NCBI RefSeq assembly: GCF_914484835.1 | Contig: NZ_CAJZAR010000078.1 | Span: 42,014-106,013 of the forward strand | Direction: 5' to 3' | Length of the DNA: 64,000 nt | Origin: Paraburkholderia tropica | GTDB lineage: Bacteria; Pseudomonadota; Gammaproteobacteria; Burkholderiales; Burkholderiaceae | Shown here: one piece after another, positions 45,470 through 54,510 of the stretch | Numbering within the stretch: the stretch's first letter is position 1 | Layout of the letters: each line of letters starts with the position of its first letter | The notes under the pieces: generated by a model | What the model saw: the letters and a program-made list of their open reading frames with translations, nothing else | Told to the model about the DNA's origin: nothing | Databases searched by the model: none | Translations under genes and position numbers: made by a program

Positions 45470-46543
45470 ATGAAAACCATCGCCATGGCGATTGCGGCGT
45501 CAGCCGTGCTCGCCGGATGCGCGTCGCAGGCGACGCGCGATTCCCTGCAGGTTCAGGACCCCACCGTGCTCGAAGACGGGCTGCGAACGTCGCAGAGCGA
45601 GCAAGCCGGCGCGGCCACCGACGCCTGGGTTGCCACGTATCCGGGCAGCATTGGCCGTGCGCAACTCGACGACGAGCAACGCCGCCTTCAGGCGCTCGGC
45701 CCGAAGCAAGCCGGCTATTTCGGCGCGAAGGCGCAGTGCTGGATCTACGCCGCGCGCGAGGAGCATACGCAATACAACCATTGGGGATTCGTCGAAGAGG
45801 CGGCGCGTCAGGCCGACCAGTTGATCGGCGCGCTTGAAGGGCGCGGGCAGGCGAGCGTCGAGAACCCGAAGCTGCGCACCGCGGCCATCGTGCGGCCCGA
45901 TCTGTGGCAGCGGTTGCTGGCGGCGAAATCGTCGCCGGTGTTCGCCTCGTGTCAGCCCGCGCAGGAGCGCGTGGCCTGCGCCGAAGTCGAACTGATGCAC
46001 GCGGGTCACGAGGCGTGGACGCGCTCGTTCGACGCGAGCGCGCAGCGCGTCGACGAAGTGCAGCGCAAGGTCGCCGAACTGCCTGCGGTCCTGAACGCGT
46101 GTCAGCCGCCGCCGCGTATCGAGCCGCCTCCGTCGCTGCCGAACAACATCACGCTGCCGACCGACACGCTGTTCCGTTTCGATCGCGGCGATCTCAATGG
46201 CCTGTTGCCGCAGGGGCGCGCGAGTCTCGACACGCTGGCGCGCGATATCGCCGAGAGTGGCGACGTCACGGCCATCCGCGCGGAGGGCTATACCGACCGG
46301 CTCGGCAGCGATAGCTACAACCAGCGTCTGTCGCGGCAACGCGCGGAAACCGTCGCCGCTTATCTGCGCGATCGGGGCGCAGCGAACGTCGCGGTCAGCG
46401 CGGTCGGGCGCGGCAAGGCGAATCCGCTCGTCCAGTGCAATGAGCGCAATCGTGAGGCGCTGATCGCCTGTCTGGCGCCCAATCGCCGTGTCGAAATTTC
46501 GCTCGCGCGCCCGTCTGCGGGCGGACAAGCCGCCGCGAAATAA
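45470..46543 (+). CDS. OmpA-family peptidoglycan-binding lipoprotein
   Basis: A 357-residue lipoprotein: lipobox AVLAGC near residue 17, an N-terminal domain of about 200 residues that I do not recognise, then a C-terminal OmpA domain (about 225-345). The OmpA domain starts TLFRFDRGDLNGLLPQG and includes GYTDRLGSDSYNQRLSRQRA, which binds diaminopimelate in peptidoglycan. It directly follows the trimeric autotransporter on the same strand. This resembles the Ata-TpgA arrangement of Acinetobacter, where an OmpA-like partner anchors or stabilises the adhesin. A GC-rich hairpin without T run (about 45369-45394) separates the genes. Confidence 0.9.
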   Translation: MKTIAMAIAASAVLAGCASQATRDSLQVQDPTVLEDGLRTSQSEQAGAATDAWVATYPGSIGRAQLDDEQRRLQALGPKQAGYFGAKAQCWIYAAREEHTQYNHWGFVEEAARQADQLIGALEGRGQASVENPKLRTAAIVRPDLWQRLLAAKSSPVFASCQPAQERVACAEVELMHAGHEAWTRSFDASAQRVDEVQRKVAELPAVLNACQPPPRIEPPPSLPNNITLPTDTLFRFDRGDLNGLLPQGRASLDTLARDIAESGDVTAIRAEGYTDRLGSDSYNQRLSRQRAETVAAYLRDRGAANVAVSAVGRGKANPLVQCNERNREALIACLAPNRRVEISLARPSAGGQAAAK

Positions 46544-46743
46544 GTCTCGCGCGGCCAGTCTGCCGGTGCATGCGCTTGCGTGCCCGCCGTGCAATGCGGC
46601 GGGCACGCGGCGCGTTCGGCATTTCGGGAAGTTTTGGGAAGTTTCAGAAAGACGCGGGCACGCCCCGACGCGTCGATCGTCACGTCAGCGAGCGCTCGCT
46701 CGGCGTCTGGCGCCGATTCATCGTTTTCCTACGTTTCTCCTCC

Positions 46744-46762
46744 TTAAATCCGTCGGATTTAA
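46744..46762. promoter_or_regulatory. Palindrome TTAAATCCG-T-CGGATTTAA
   Basis: Perfect 9-bp arms around a single T, in a locally A+T-richer stretch 81 bp upstream of a small open frame. Possible operator; no protein can be named. Confidence 0.45.
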
Positions 46763-46842
46763 CAATCCCTGACAGTAGGTTTTTGTGCTTGCGACGACAA
46801 TAAGCCGTCGCCGCCTGATACGTCATCGCCGGAGGTTTTCCG

Positions 46843-47001
46843 ATGACGGCCGACATCGCTCCAGACGGACCGAAATTCCCGGTCCCTGGCGATGCGCGGG
46901 GCAAGCGCGGCAAGCACGGAATTCGGCTACGGGGGCCGGCGCGATCGGGACACGGCGACGCGCCGGTGCGAGGACAGAGCGGACTCAAGTTCGCCGCATA
47001 A
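46843..47001 (+). CDS. Possible small protein of 52 residues
   Basis: An ATG follows GGAGG by six bases and opens 52 codons beginning MTADIAPDGPKFPVPGDARG, rich in Gly, Arg, Lys and Pro. Third-position G+C is lower than in neighbouring genes, which argues against coding. I recognise no family. Listed because the ribosome site is strong and a palindrome lies upstream. Confidence 0.3.
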   Translation: MTADIAPDGPKFPVPGDARGKRGKHGIRLRGPARSGHGDAPVRGQSGLKFAA

Positions 47002-47524
47002 CGCTGGTAACAGCGCCTGGTAGTAGGAGTGGCGATGGCGGTGAGCGTGGCGCCATGCAATGAGCACGGCTGCGGCCAGCGGGCGGACGTCGGGCGGTGA
47101 TGTCCGTCTGCGTGCGACGCGCCGTCGAGGTGGCGCCGGCGCACGCGCCGACGGTTCTGGTCCGGGGGCGAGGACTGCCGGAGACTACGCGGTGCGCGGA
47201 CTGCGGCCATCGTCACTCGTTTTTCCTTCATCCCTTCAGGCAGGCGCGGGCAGGCACGCACGTCCGGCATGGCGCGCAACGGCGCGCCGTCGAGTCCGTG
47301 CGGCCGCGTTCCGGCATCCGACGACACGCGCAGCGCCGGCAGCCCGGGCGGTTTTCATCGTCCGCGCGGCGTGCTCGCGACGGCATGGGTCGGCATGACG
47401 AATCAGCAGCACAAGTTGGCATCACGAATCAGCAGTACGCCTTATCAGTAACAGTTAGCCGCGACTTAGCCGAAAAAGGTTAGCCGCAAAAGTGGGCAGC
47501 GCGGGTCAGCAACACGAGGTTTTC

Positions 47525-48025
47525 ATGTTTTTCCGTTCCGGCAGCATCCGGTTTCCGCCGGCTTCCCGCGTCAATGGGTCGGGGGGCAGCCGCGATCTTG
47601 ACCGCGTCGAGCTGGACCTCGCGCGCGACCGTCATGCGCGTGCCGCGATGGAGGCTTACGCCGATTCGTGCGAGGCCGAACTGCCCTGGCTGAGCGAGGC
47701 GCTGCGCCAGTCGCGCTTTGGCCGTTCGGACAAGTTGACGCAATGTTCTTCCACCGTGCTGCGTGCCTTCGTGCTCGCGCAGGCGCGCGCCGCCGCGCAG
47801 CCCGACTACGCGCACGCCGCGTGGGAGCATGTGCGCGTCCATCTGGCCGCGTTGCTCGCGGGCGAACCGCCTGCGGCCGAGGAGCGCGGCGGACACAGCG
47901 GACACGGCGATCACAGCGGCAGCCATAACGGTCACCACGGCGAGCATGCTCACCACGGCCAGCCCGCGCAGGCGGACGCACCATCGGCCGACGATGCGCT
48001 CATGCCGTCGGCGCGGCGGCGCTAG
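47525..48025 (+). CDS. Hypothetical protein with His-rich tail
   Basis: A 166-residue protein. The first 110 residues are mixed helical (LDLARDRHARAAMEAYADSC, FGRSDKLTQCSSTVLRAFVL) and the last third contains a dense HxH-type stretch with more than ten histidines (HSGHGDHSGSHNGHHGEHAH), which probably binds metal or is low-complexity filler. The ATG at 47525 has CGAGG upstream. No signal peptide and no recognised family. It lies 386 bp before the two-component operon on the same strand. Confidence 0.55.
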   Translation: MFFRSGSIRFPPASRVNGSGGSRDLDRVELDLARDRHARAAMEAYADSCEAELPWLSEALRQSRFGRSDKLTQCSSTVLRAFVLAQARAAAQPDYAHAAWEHVRVHLAALLAGEPPAAEERGGHSGHGDHSGSHNGHHGEHAHHGQPAQADAPSADDALMPSARRR

Positions 48026-48411
48026 CCGGCGAGCACGGCCAGAACAAGGGTCCGCCACGGACCGCCCAGTAGCCGTAAGCGGACCGTAAATGATCCGCGA
48101 ACGATATGAGAACGCAGCGAAAACGACGCGAAAGCGACGCGAGACTGCCCCGCAAACGCCACGTCATGGGCCCTTGCGTCGGATGAGAGCGTTTTCGACT
48201 ACCATGGGCGGATTCTGTCTCCCCGATTCGGACTGCGTTTGCCGCTCCCGTTTATTTCGAGACGCTGCGAAAGTGGCGGTTTGCGCGCGCGGCGTGGTTG
48301 GCGCGCTGCGGGGTTGGGGAGGGCATTCGCCAGCGCTGTCGGCAACGCTGGCGGGACCGCAGGGTGGAGCCATCCCGAGAACATGAAAAACGATACTGGG
48401 TGCGGGGCACT
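48026..48411. other. Leader region of the regulator operon
   Basis: 386 bp with no gene. CGCCAGCG (48326-48333) pairs with CGCTGGCG (48344-48351) as a hairpin 60 bp before the response-regulator start. The promoter is presumably here but no clear box is visible. Confidence 0.45.
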
Positions 48412-49110
48412 ATGAGAATTGCAGTACTGGATGACGATCCGGCGCAGACCGACTTCGTCTGTCAAACGTTGATGGCGGCAGGTCACGTCTGCCACGCATT
48501 CGCCAAGGGCGGCGAGCTGGTCCGGCAGCTGCGCCGGCAGACCTTCGACCTGCTCGTCCTCGACTGGAACGTGCCGGACATGGCCGGCGACGAAGTCCTC
48601 CATTGGGTGCGGCAGAGCCTGTCCACGCGCCTGCCGGTGCTGTTCATGACGAGCCGCAGCCGCGAGGTCGATATCGCGCTGATGCTCAACAGCGGCGCCG
48701 ACGACTACGTCGTCAAGCCGGTGTCCGCGCCGGTGCTGCTCGCGCGCGTCGGCTCGCTGCTGCGCCGAGCGTATCAGCTGCATCCGCCCGCGCAGAAGGA
48801 AGTCTTCGGCGAATACGAATTCGACCTGAAGTCGCGTCAGGCGACGGTGGCCGGCAAGGCGGTCGCGCTCACGCAGAAGGAATTCGACCTCGCGCTGCTG
48901 CTGTTCCAGCACCTGAGCCGCCCGCTGTCGCGCGCGCACATCCTCGACGTGATCTGGAAGCAATCCGACGACATCCCGTCGCGCACCATGGACACGCACG
49001 TCTCGATGCTGCGCTCGAAGCTCGGCCTGCGTCCCGAAAACGGCTACCGCCTCACGCCGATCTACGGCTATGGCTATCGCCTCGAACGCATCGAGGGGGA
49101 CGCGGCGTGA
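48412..49110 (+). CDS. OmpR/PhoB-type response regulator
   Basis: A 232-residue DNA-binding regulator. The receiver has D8-D9 (LDDDPAQTD), the phosphoacceptor in LLVLDWNVPDM and the lysine in DDYVVKPVS. The winged-helix domain (about 130-228) includes VALTQKEFDLALLLFQHLSR, RTMDTHVSMLRSKLGL and a PIYGYGYRL end. The ATG at 48412 is preferred; the frame is open further upstream without a start signal. Its stop overlaps the next gene's GTG by four bases. The cognate kinase is most likely the CHASE2 kinase two genes downstream. Confidence 0.92.
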   Translation: MRIAVLDDDPAQTDFVCQTLMAAGHVCHAFAKGGELVRQLRRQTFDLLVLDWNVPDMAGDEVLHWVRQSLSTRLPVLFMTSRSREVDIALMLNSGADDYVVKPVSAPVLLARVGSLLRRAYQLHPPAQKEVFGEYEFDLKSRQATVAGKAVALTQKEFDLALLLFQHLSRPLSRAHILDVIWKQSDDIPSRTMDTHVSMLRSKLGLRPENGYRLTPIYGYGYRLERIEGDAA

Positions 49111-50543
49111 CGACCGCCCGCAGGAACCGCCCCGTTGCGGGCGGGCGCGCGGCGCTGGCGCGGCCGTTGTTCGCCTGCGCGCTCGCGCTGAGCCTGCTGC
49201 CCGCCCTGCGCGACGCCCAGGCCCGCGAACCGCGCGCTCCCCGCGCGCAGCCGGTGCAAACGGCAATCTACGTCACGCGCGCCGGCGACTCGCTCTACGA
49301 CATCGCTGTGCGTTATCTGCGCGATCCCGCCGACTGGACCCAGCTCGCGCGCCTGAACGGCGTGAGCGCGCCGCGCCGTCTGCAGGCGGGCGTGCAGCTG
49401 CGCGTGCCGGTCGCGCTGCTGCGCCAGGACGGCCTGAGCGCGCGTGTGATCGCCACCAGCGGCCCCGCGAGTCACGCCTTCCGCAGCGCGCCGCAGTTGC
49501 CGCTCGCGGTCGGCACGAAGCTGGTCGAGGGCGACCGCGTGCAGACCGGCCCCGAAGGCTTCGCCACGCTCGAACTCGGCGACGGCTCGCATCTGATCCT
49601 GCCGCCCAACACCTCGCTCGACCTTGCCACGCTGCGCCAGACCGTGCTGACGGGCGCGACCGACCGCGTCGTCAACCTGCATGGCGGCGAAGTCGATACC
49701 GAAGTCACGCACGCCACGAAGAAAGACGATCGCTTCCAGATCCGCTCGCCTTCGGTGGTCGCGGGCGTGCGCGGCACGCGTTTCCGCGTGAATTACGACG
49801 GCGACAAGGGCTCGACGGCGGTGGAAGTGCTCGACGGCGCGGTGGGCGTCGACGCCTCCGCGCGCGCCCACGCCGACGCGGTCGCGCCCGCGCCGGGCAT
49901 GCCGCTCGCGGCGTCGGCGCAACTGGTCGCGGCCGGTCACGGCAGCCTCACGCCGGCGGGCGGCGCGGCCGGCGCGCCCGTCGAACTGCTCGACGCACCG
50001 GAACTGCGCCATCCCGCCCGCGTGCAGGACGAGGCCAACGTGGCCTTCGACCTCGCGCCGCGCGAAGGCGCGCACGGCTATCGCGTGCAGATTGGCCGCG
50101 ATGCGGGCCTCTACGACATGATCCGCGACCTGCGCAGCGACTCGCCGCACGTCGAGGCGGGCGCGCTCCCCGACGGCACGTATTTCGTGCGCCTGTCCGC
50201 GATCGACGAGAACGGCCTCGACGGCATGCCGTCCACCTACGCGTTCGAGCGCCGCCGCATTGCGCTCGGCGCGACGGCCGGGCGCGTCGACGGCACGCGC
50301 GACTACGCGTTCCGCTGGTACGTCGACCGCGCCACGCAGAACACGCGTTTTCGCTTCGTGCTGGCGAAGTCCGAGGATCTGCGCGCGCCGCTCGTCGACC
50401 GCACCGATATCGAGGACGGCGAGGCCGTGGTGCGCGATCTGCCCAAGGGCACCTACTACTGGAGCGTGATCGCCGAGCAGTTCGAAGGCGGCCGCTACTA
50501 CCAGAAGGCCAGTCCGGTCCAGTCGTTCCGGCTCGACTGGTGA
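49107..50543 (+). CDS. Exported LysM-FecR domain protein
   Basis: A 478-residue exported protein. It has a signal peptide (ALARPLFACALALSLLPAL), a LysM domain (YVTRAGDSLYDIAVRYLRD to VQLRVPVAL, about 52-100) and a FecR-like domain (about 125-240) with the block SPSVVAGVRGTRFRVNYD. A C-terminal half of beta-rich fibronectin-like repeats follows (RVQIGRDAGLYD, GTYFVRLSAID, GTYYWSVIAEQF). GTG at 49107 overlaps the regulator stop (GTGA) and has GAGGGGGA upstream. It is probably the periplasmic cell-wall-bound part of the sensing operon with the regulator and the CHASE2 kinase. Confidence 0.9.
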   Translation: MTTARRNRPVAGGRAALARPLFACALALSLLPALRDAQAREPRAPRAQPVQTAIYVTRAGDSLYDIAVRYLRDPADWTQLARLNGVSAPRRLQAGVQLRVPVALLRQDGLSARVIATSGPASHAFRSAPQLPLAVGTKLVEGDRVQTGPEGFATLELGDGSHLILPPNTSLDLATLRQTVLTGATDRVVNLHGGEVDTEVTHATKKDDRFQIRSPSVVAGVRGTRFRVNYDGDKGSTAVEVLDGAVGVDASARAHADAVAPAPGMPLAASAQLVAAGHGSLTPAGGAAGAPVELLDAPELRHPARVQDEANVAFDLAPREGAHGYRVQIGRDAGLYDMIRDLRSDSPHVEAGALPDGTYFVRLSAIDENGLDGMPSTYAFERRRIALGATAGRVDGTRDYAFRWYVDRATQNTRFRFVLAKSEDLRAPLVDRTDIEDGEAVVRDLPKGTYYWSVIAEQFEGGRYYQKASPVQSFRLDW

Positions 50544-52981
50544 CGCAGGCGCGCATGAGCGTGAGCCCGCCCACGCCGCTTGGCCGTCCGGTCGGGCGGC
50601 GCTTTCTGTTCGAATGGGCGGGCGTGGCGTGCGCGGGCGTCGTCATCGTGTTGCTGAGCGTGCTCGGACACTGGACGCTCGGCGCCGATCATCTCGTCTA
50701 CGACCGCCTGCTGACGCTGCGCGAGCGGCCGGTCTCGCCCGACATCGTGATCGTCGAGATCGACAATGCGAGCGTGGCGGCGCTCGGCCGCTGGCCCTGG
50801 CCGCGCAGCGTGCACGCCCAGGTGGTCGACCGGCTCGCCCAGGCGGGCGCGGCGGCCGTGGTCTACGACGTGCTGTTCACCGAGCCGTCGTTCGACGACG
50901 CGCGCTTCGGCGAGGCGCTGCGCAAGCGGCCCGCGTATCTGCCGATGCTGCTGTCGCCCGCCGACGAGACCGACGGCGGCCGGCGCACGGTCGTCCAGCC
51001 CGTCGCGCAGCTTGCCCAGGCGTCGGCCGGTATCGGCCACATCAATCTCGAAGTCGATACGGACGGCATCGTGCGCAGCGTCGCGCTGTTCGAAGGCGAC
51101 GCCCGGCAGCGCTGGCCGCAACTCATGGTGCCGCTGTGGCGCGCGGTGCGCGGCGGCCAGATCGCGCTCGCGCACGCCAGCTATCCGGCCGATGCCGCGC
51201 GCCGCGACGCCAGCCTGCTGCACGCGGGCGGCCCGCAAAGCGAGGCGCGCTTCCTGCTGCCGTTCAGCGCGAACGTCGAGCATTACCGCAAGGTGTCGTT
51301 CGCCGACGTGCTCGAAGGCCGCGTGCCGCCGGGCCTGCTGCGCGGGCGCGTGGCGCTGGTGGGCGTGACGGCGTCGGGGCTGTACGACCGCTTCGCCACG
51401 CCGCTCGCGGGCACGCTCGGGCCGCTGCCGGGCGTCGATATCCACGCGCTCGTGCTCGATACGCTGCTCAACGGCACCGCCATCGAACCGGCCGGACCGC
51501 TGACCGTCGTGCTGGCGTCGCTGCTGCCGCTGGCGTTGCTGCTGGCCGGTTTCCTCGTGTTCGCGCCGCTGCGCACGCTGCTGCTGCTGCCCTTGCTCGC
51601 GCTGCTTTCGCTGGCCGCGAGCGCGGCGCTGCTGTACGGCGCGCGCATCTGGCTCACGCCCGTGCCCGCCATCGTCGCGCTGGCCGTGGTGTATCCGCTC
51701 TGGAGCTGGCGGCGTCTCGAAATGACGATGTCGTATCTGCGCAAGGAGTTGCAGCAACTCGCCGACGAACCCTATCTTTTGCCCGAGGCGTCCGCGCCGG
51801 GCCGCGAGTACGCGGGCGACGCGCTCGCGCAGCAGATGGCGCTGATGGCGCAGGCCGCGCAGCGCTTGCAGGACATGCGCCGCTTCGTCTGGGACAGTCT
51901 CGATTCGGTGCCGGAGCCGCTGCTGGTCGCCGACCTGCGCGGCATCGTGCTGATCGCCAATCACGCGGCGCGCGCCTATTTCGCGCGCCTGAACGTGGGC
52001 GCGTTCGAGGGCCGCTGGGTGCAGGACGTGTTCGGCGACCTCGCGCTCGTCAAGCCGATCGACCCGAACCCGGAGACGCTTGCCTTCGCGCACGCGCACT
52101 GGCCCGCGCCGCTCGACCCGGCGCGCGGCGAATTCGCGCAGCTGATGGAGCGCGGCGTGGAAGTGCATGCGCGTGACGGCAGCGACTATCTGCTGCGCTA
52201 CGCGAGCTGCACGAATGCGCAGGGGCAGGCGGTGGGCTGGATCGCGGGTCTCGTCGACGTGACGGCGCTGCACGACGCCGAGCGTCAGCGCGAAGACGCG
52301 CTGCGGCTGCTTTCGCACGACATGCGCTCGCCGCAGGCGTCGATCGTCGCGCTGGTCGAGACCGAGCGCGAGCGCGGCACGCTGGCCGCCGCGCCGGTGC
52401 GCGAGGTGATGGACCGCATCGAGCGCTACGCGCGCCGCTCGCTCACGCTGGCCGACGACTTCGTGCAACTCGCGCGCGCGGAGTCGCAGGTCTACGCGCT
52501 GGAGCCCACGAGTCTCGCCGAACTGATGATCGACGCCAGCGACGAAGTCTGGCCGCAGGCGAGCGCGAAGCGCATCCAGATCGAGACCGCATTCGACGGC
52601 GACGAAATGGGCTGGATCAACGCCGACCGCTCGCTGATGACGCGCACGCTGGTGAATATTCTGAACAACGCGGTGAAGTACAGCCCACCGGACACCAGAA
52701 TTATCTGTAGTATCGCTGTCGCGGATAGCCTGCCGCCGCGCGTGATCTGCTCGATCCGCGACCACGGCTACGGCATTCCGCTCGAAGACCAGACGAAGCT
52801 GTTCGAGCCGTTCCGGCGTTTTCACGCGGACAAGCGTCCCGAGGTGAGCGGCGCGGGGCTCGGCATGGCGTTCGTGAAGACGGTCGTGACGCGCCACGGC
52901 GGCGAGGTCCACGTCGAGAGCGCGCCCGGCAACGGCACCACGTTGACGATGTCGCTGCCCGCGCTCGATGCGCCGGACTGA
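50540..52981 (+). CDS. CHASE2-PAS sensor histidine kinase
   Basis: An 813-residue sensor kinase. An N-terminal membrane helix (GVACAGVVIVLLSVLGHW) precedes a periplasmic CHASE2 domain (about 55-310: IVIVEIDNASVAALGRWPWPR, VYDVLFTEPS, GRVALVGVTASGLYD). Three more membrane helices (about 315-385), a PAS-like domain (about 450-585), HisKA with the phosphoacceptor His593 (LLSHDMRSPQ) and a HATPase domain with NILNNAVKYSP, DHGYGIP and GAGLGMAFVK follow. The GTG at 50540 overlaps the previous stop (GTGA), as for the gene before; an ATG at 50555 is an alternative start. Partner of the regulator at 48412. Confidence 0.92.
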   Translation: MTQARMSVSPPTPLGRPVGRRFLFEWAGVACAGVVIVLLSVLGHWTLGADHLVYDRLLTLRERPVSPDIVIVEIDNASVAALGRWPWPRSVHAQVVDRLAQAGAAAVVYDVLFTEPSFDDARFGEALRKRPAYLPMLLSPADETDGGRRTVVQPVAQLAQASAGIGHINLEVDTDGIVRSVALFEGDARQRWPQLMVPLWRAVRGGQIALAHASYPADAARRDASLLHAGGPQSEARFLLPFSANVEHYRKVSFADVLEGRVPPGLLRGRVALVGVTASGLYDRFATPLAGTLGPLPGVDIHALVLDTLLNGTAIEPAGPLTVVLASLLPLALLLAGFLVFAPLRTLLLLPLLALLSLAASAALLYGARIWLTPVPAIVALAVVYPLWSWRRLEMTMSYLRKELQQLADEPYLLPEASAPGREYAGDALAQQMALMAQAAQRLQDMRRFVWDSLDSVPEPLLVADLRGIVLIANHAARAYFARLNVGAFEGRWVQDVFGDLALVKPIDPNPETLAFAHAHWPAPLDPARGEFAQLMERGVEVHARDGSDYLLRYASCTNAQGQAVGWIAGLVDVTALHDAERQREDALRLLSHDMRSPQASIVALVETERERGTLAAAPVREVMDRIERYARRSLTLADDFVQLARAESQVYALEPTSLAELMIDASDEVWPQASAKRIQIETAFDGDEMGWINADRSLMTRTLVNILNNAVKYSPPDTRIICSIAVADSLPPRVICSIRDHGYGIPLEDQTKLFEPFRRFHADKRPEVSGAGLGMAFVKTVVTRHGGEVHVESAPGNGTTLTMSLPALDAPD

Positions 52982-53093
52982 GCGCAGGTTGCCGCGTGGC
53001 GTTACCGCGTCAGGTCGATGCGTCTGGACGAAGCGTTTCGTCGATGCGATGCCGCCGGCCTGAGCCGGCCAAGAATCCGATGGAGTATGTCCC

Positions 53094-53762
53094 GTGAAGA
53101 TCCCGATGACGATCTGCGCCCTGACGATGGCGGGCGCGCTGGCCGCTTGCGCGAGCCCGAGCGCCGACGTGCGGGCGCAAGGCGGCTTGTCCGTGAGCGG
53201 TGCGGCAGGCGCGAGCTACCGCTTCGCGCACACGCCCGTCCAGGACGAGCAGGCCGCGAAGACCGCATCAACGCCGCAAACGGATGCCGACGCCACGCCG
53301 TCCGGCGAGACGCTGCTGCGCGCGGCGCTCGCGCAGCGCGGCTTCGAGGAGGCCGGGCCCGTCCCGCTGGGCGCGCCCGATACGGCGCGTTATCTGGTGT
53401 CGGCGGCGTGGGCGTCGCGGCCCGCCGACGTCACGGTGGCCGCAGGCAATTGCACGGGCGGCTGCGTGCCGACCCAGGCGCCGTCGCTGCCCTGGTTCGG
53501 CCATCCTTATGTGCATTCGCTGACGCTGCGCTTTTTCACGCTGGCCGACGGCCACGAAGCCTACAAGGTGAGCGCGGTCAAACGCGACCGCAACGCCGAC
53601 GCGCAGCAGGCGCTGCCGTATCTCGTCGCGAGCGCGCTGGCGCAGCTGCCGTATGCGGGCGCGTCGCAATGGCGCGTGACGATGAAGCCGCGCGCGGCCG
53701 CGGCGCACGCGGCCACGCAGGCCATGCCCGATGTGATTTCGGTGACGCCGCAAGGCCAGTGA
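53094..53762 (+). CDS. Putative lipoprotein (DUF4136-like)
   Basis: A 222-residue lipoprotein with a short signal and lipobox LAAC (about residues 17-20). The mature part has YRFAHTPVQDEQ, an ARYLVSAAWASRP strand, and a late PYLVASALAQLPYAG segment, a pattern resembling DUF4136 lipoproteins; I am not certain of the family. GTG at 53094 with GGAG eight bases upstream is used; an ATG four codons later is possible. It follows the kinase gene by 112 bp and may be transcribed with it. Confidence 0.72.
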   Translation: MKIPMTICALTMAGALAACASPSADVRAQGGLSVSGAAGASYRFAHTPVQDEQAAKTASTPQTDADATPSGETLLRAALAQRGFEEAGPVPLGAPDTARYLVSAAWASRPADVTVAAGNCTGGCVPTQAPSLPWFGHPYVHSLTLRFFTLADGHEAYKVSAVKRDRNADAQQALPYLVASALAQLPYAGASQWRVTMKPRAAAAHAATQAMPDVISVTPQGQ

Positions 53763-53783
53763 GCGCGCGCACGCGCGCTATTT
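53762..53783. terminator. Hairpin between convergent genes
   Basis: Eight-bp arms AGCGCGCG and CGCGCGCT around CA, followed by ATTTT, in the 40 bp between the convergent lipoprotein and bluB genes. It could serve the rightward transcript. Confidence 0.45.
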
Positions 53784-53802
53784 TCGCGGCGCGCTTTAAA
53801 TT

Positions 53803-54510
53803 TCAGCCCTTGTTTTGCGGGGCGGATTGCTCCGCGCGCTCGTCGCCAACCGCGTCGACGGCATCCGCCTCATCCGGCCAGCGATTCTCGTACACACACT
53901 CGCCGAGCGCCTTGCGCTCCGCCCAGCGCTCCATTTCGAGCATCGGCCGCGGATAGAACTCCGCGACGTGGCCGACGCAGAGAATCGCCACCGGCTTCGC
54001 GCCGGGCGGCATGCCGAGCAGCGCGTGGACTTCGTCGACGTCGAAGATCGACACCCAGCCCATGCCGAGCCCTTCGGCGCGCGCCGCGAGCCACATGTTC
54101 TGGATCGCGCAGGCCACCGACGCCAGGTCCATCTCGGGCAGCGTGCGGCGGCCGAAAATGTGCGCTTCACGACGGTCCATCAGCGCGACGACGAGCAATT
54201 CGCCGCATTCGCGCATGCCCTCGACCTTGAGCTTCATGAACTCTTCGCGGCGCTTGCCGAGCGCGTCGGCGGTCGCGAGGCGCTCGCGCTCGACGGCGTC
54301 CTGCAACTGCGCGCGCACGGCCGCATCGGTGATGCGCACGATGCGCCACGGCTGCATGAAGCCCACGCTCGGCGCGTGATGGGCGGCGTCGAGCAGACGC
54401 GTCATCGTCGCCGGATCGACGGGACCGGGCGCGAAGTGGCGCATGTCGCGCCGCTCGTAGATCGCGCGGTAGACCGCCGCGCGTTCGGCTTCGTCAAAGG
54501 GCTGTGCCAT
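53803..54510 (-). CDS. bluB: 5,6-dimethylbenzimidazole synthase
   Basis: Converts reduced FMN and oxygen to 5,6-dimethylbenzimidazole, the lower ligand of vitamin B12. The 235-residue flavodestructase has the nitroreductase-like start YRAIYERRDMRHFAPGPVDP, HAPSVGFMQPWRIV, and AARAEGLGMGWVSIFD. It is last in the leftward cob operon and its ATG overlaps the cobB stop by 17 bp. Its need for oxygen agrees with an aerobic pathway. Confidence 0.93.
   Translation of the reverse strand: MAQPFDEAERAAVYRAIYERRDMRHFAPGPVDPATMTRLLDAAHHAPSVGFMQPWRIVRITDAAVRAQLQDAVERERLATADALGKRREEFMKLKVEGMRECGELLVVALMDRREAHIFGRRTLPEMDLASVACAIQNMWLAARAEGLGMGWVSIFDVDEVHALLGMPPGAKPVAILCVGHVAEFYPRPMLEMERWAERKALGECVYENRWPDEADAVDAVGDERAEQSAPQNKG

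Larger units (their letters stand above)
46544..47524. other. Long, mostly non-coding region
   Basis: 981 bp. A strong hairpin (11-bp arms, 46579-46589 with 46597-46607) lies just after the OmpA gene without T run. A perfect 9-bp-arm palindrome is at 46744-46762, and a possible 52-codon frame at 46843-47001. The rest has weak codon bias in every frame and looks degenerate. The end shows GTTAGCCGC-type short repeats near 47455-47490. Confidence 0.55.

Noticed and set aside
46680..47327. A 215-codon leftward open frame in the long intergenic region
   Set aside because: Pro/Arg/Ser-rich, no start signal and no domain.
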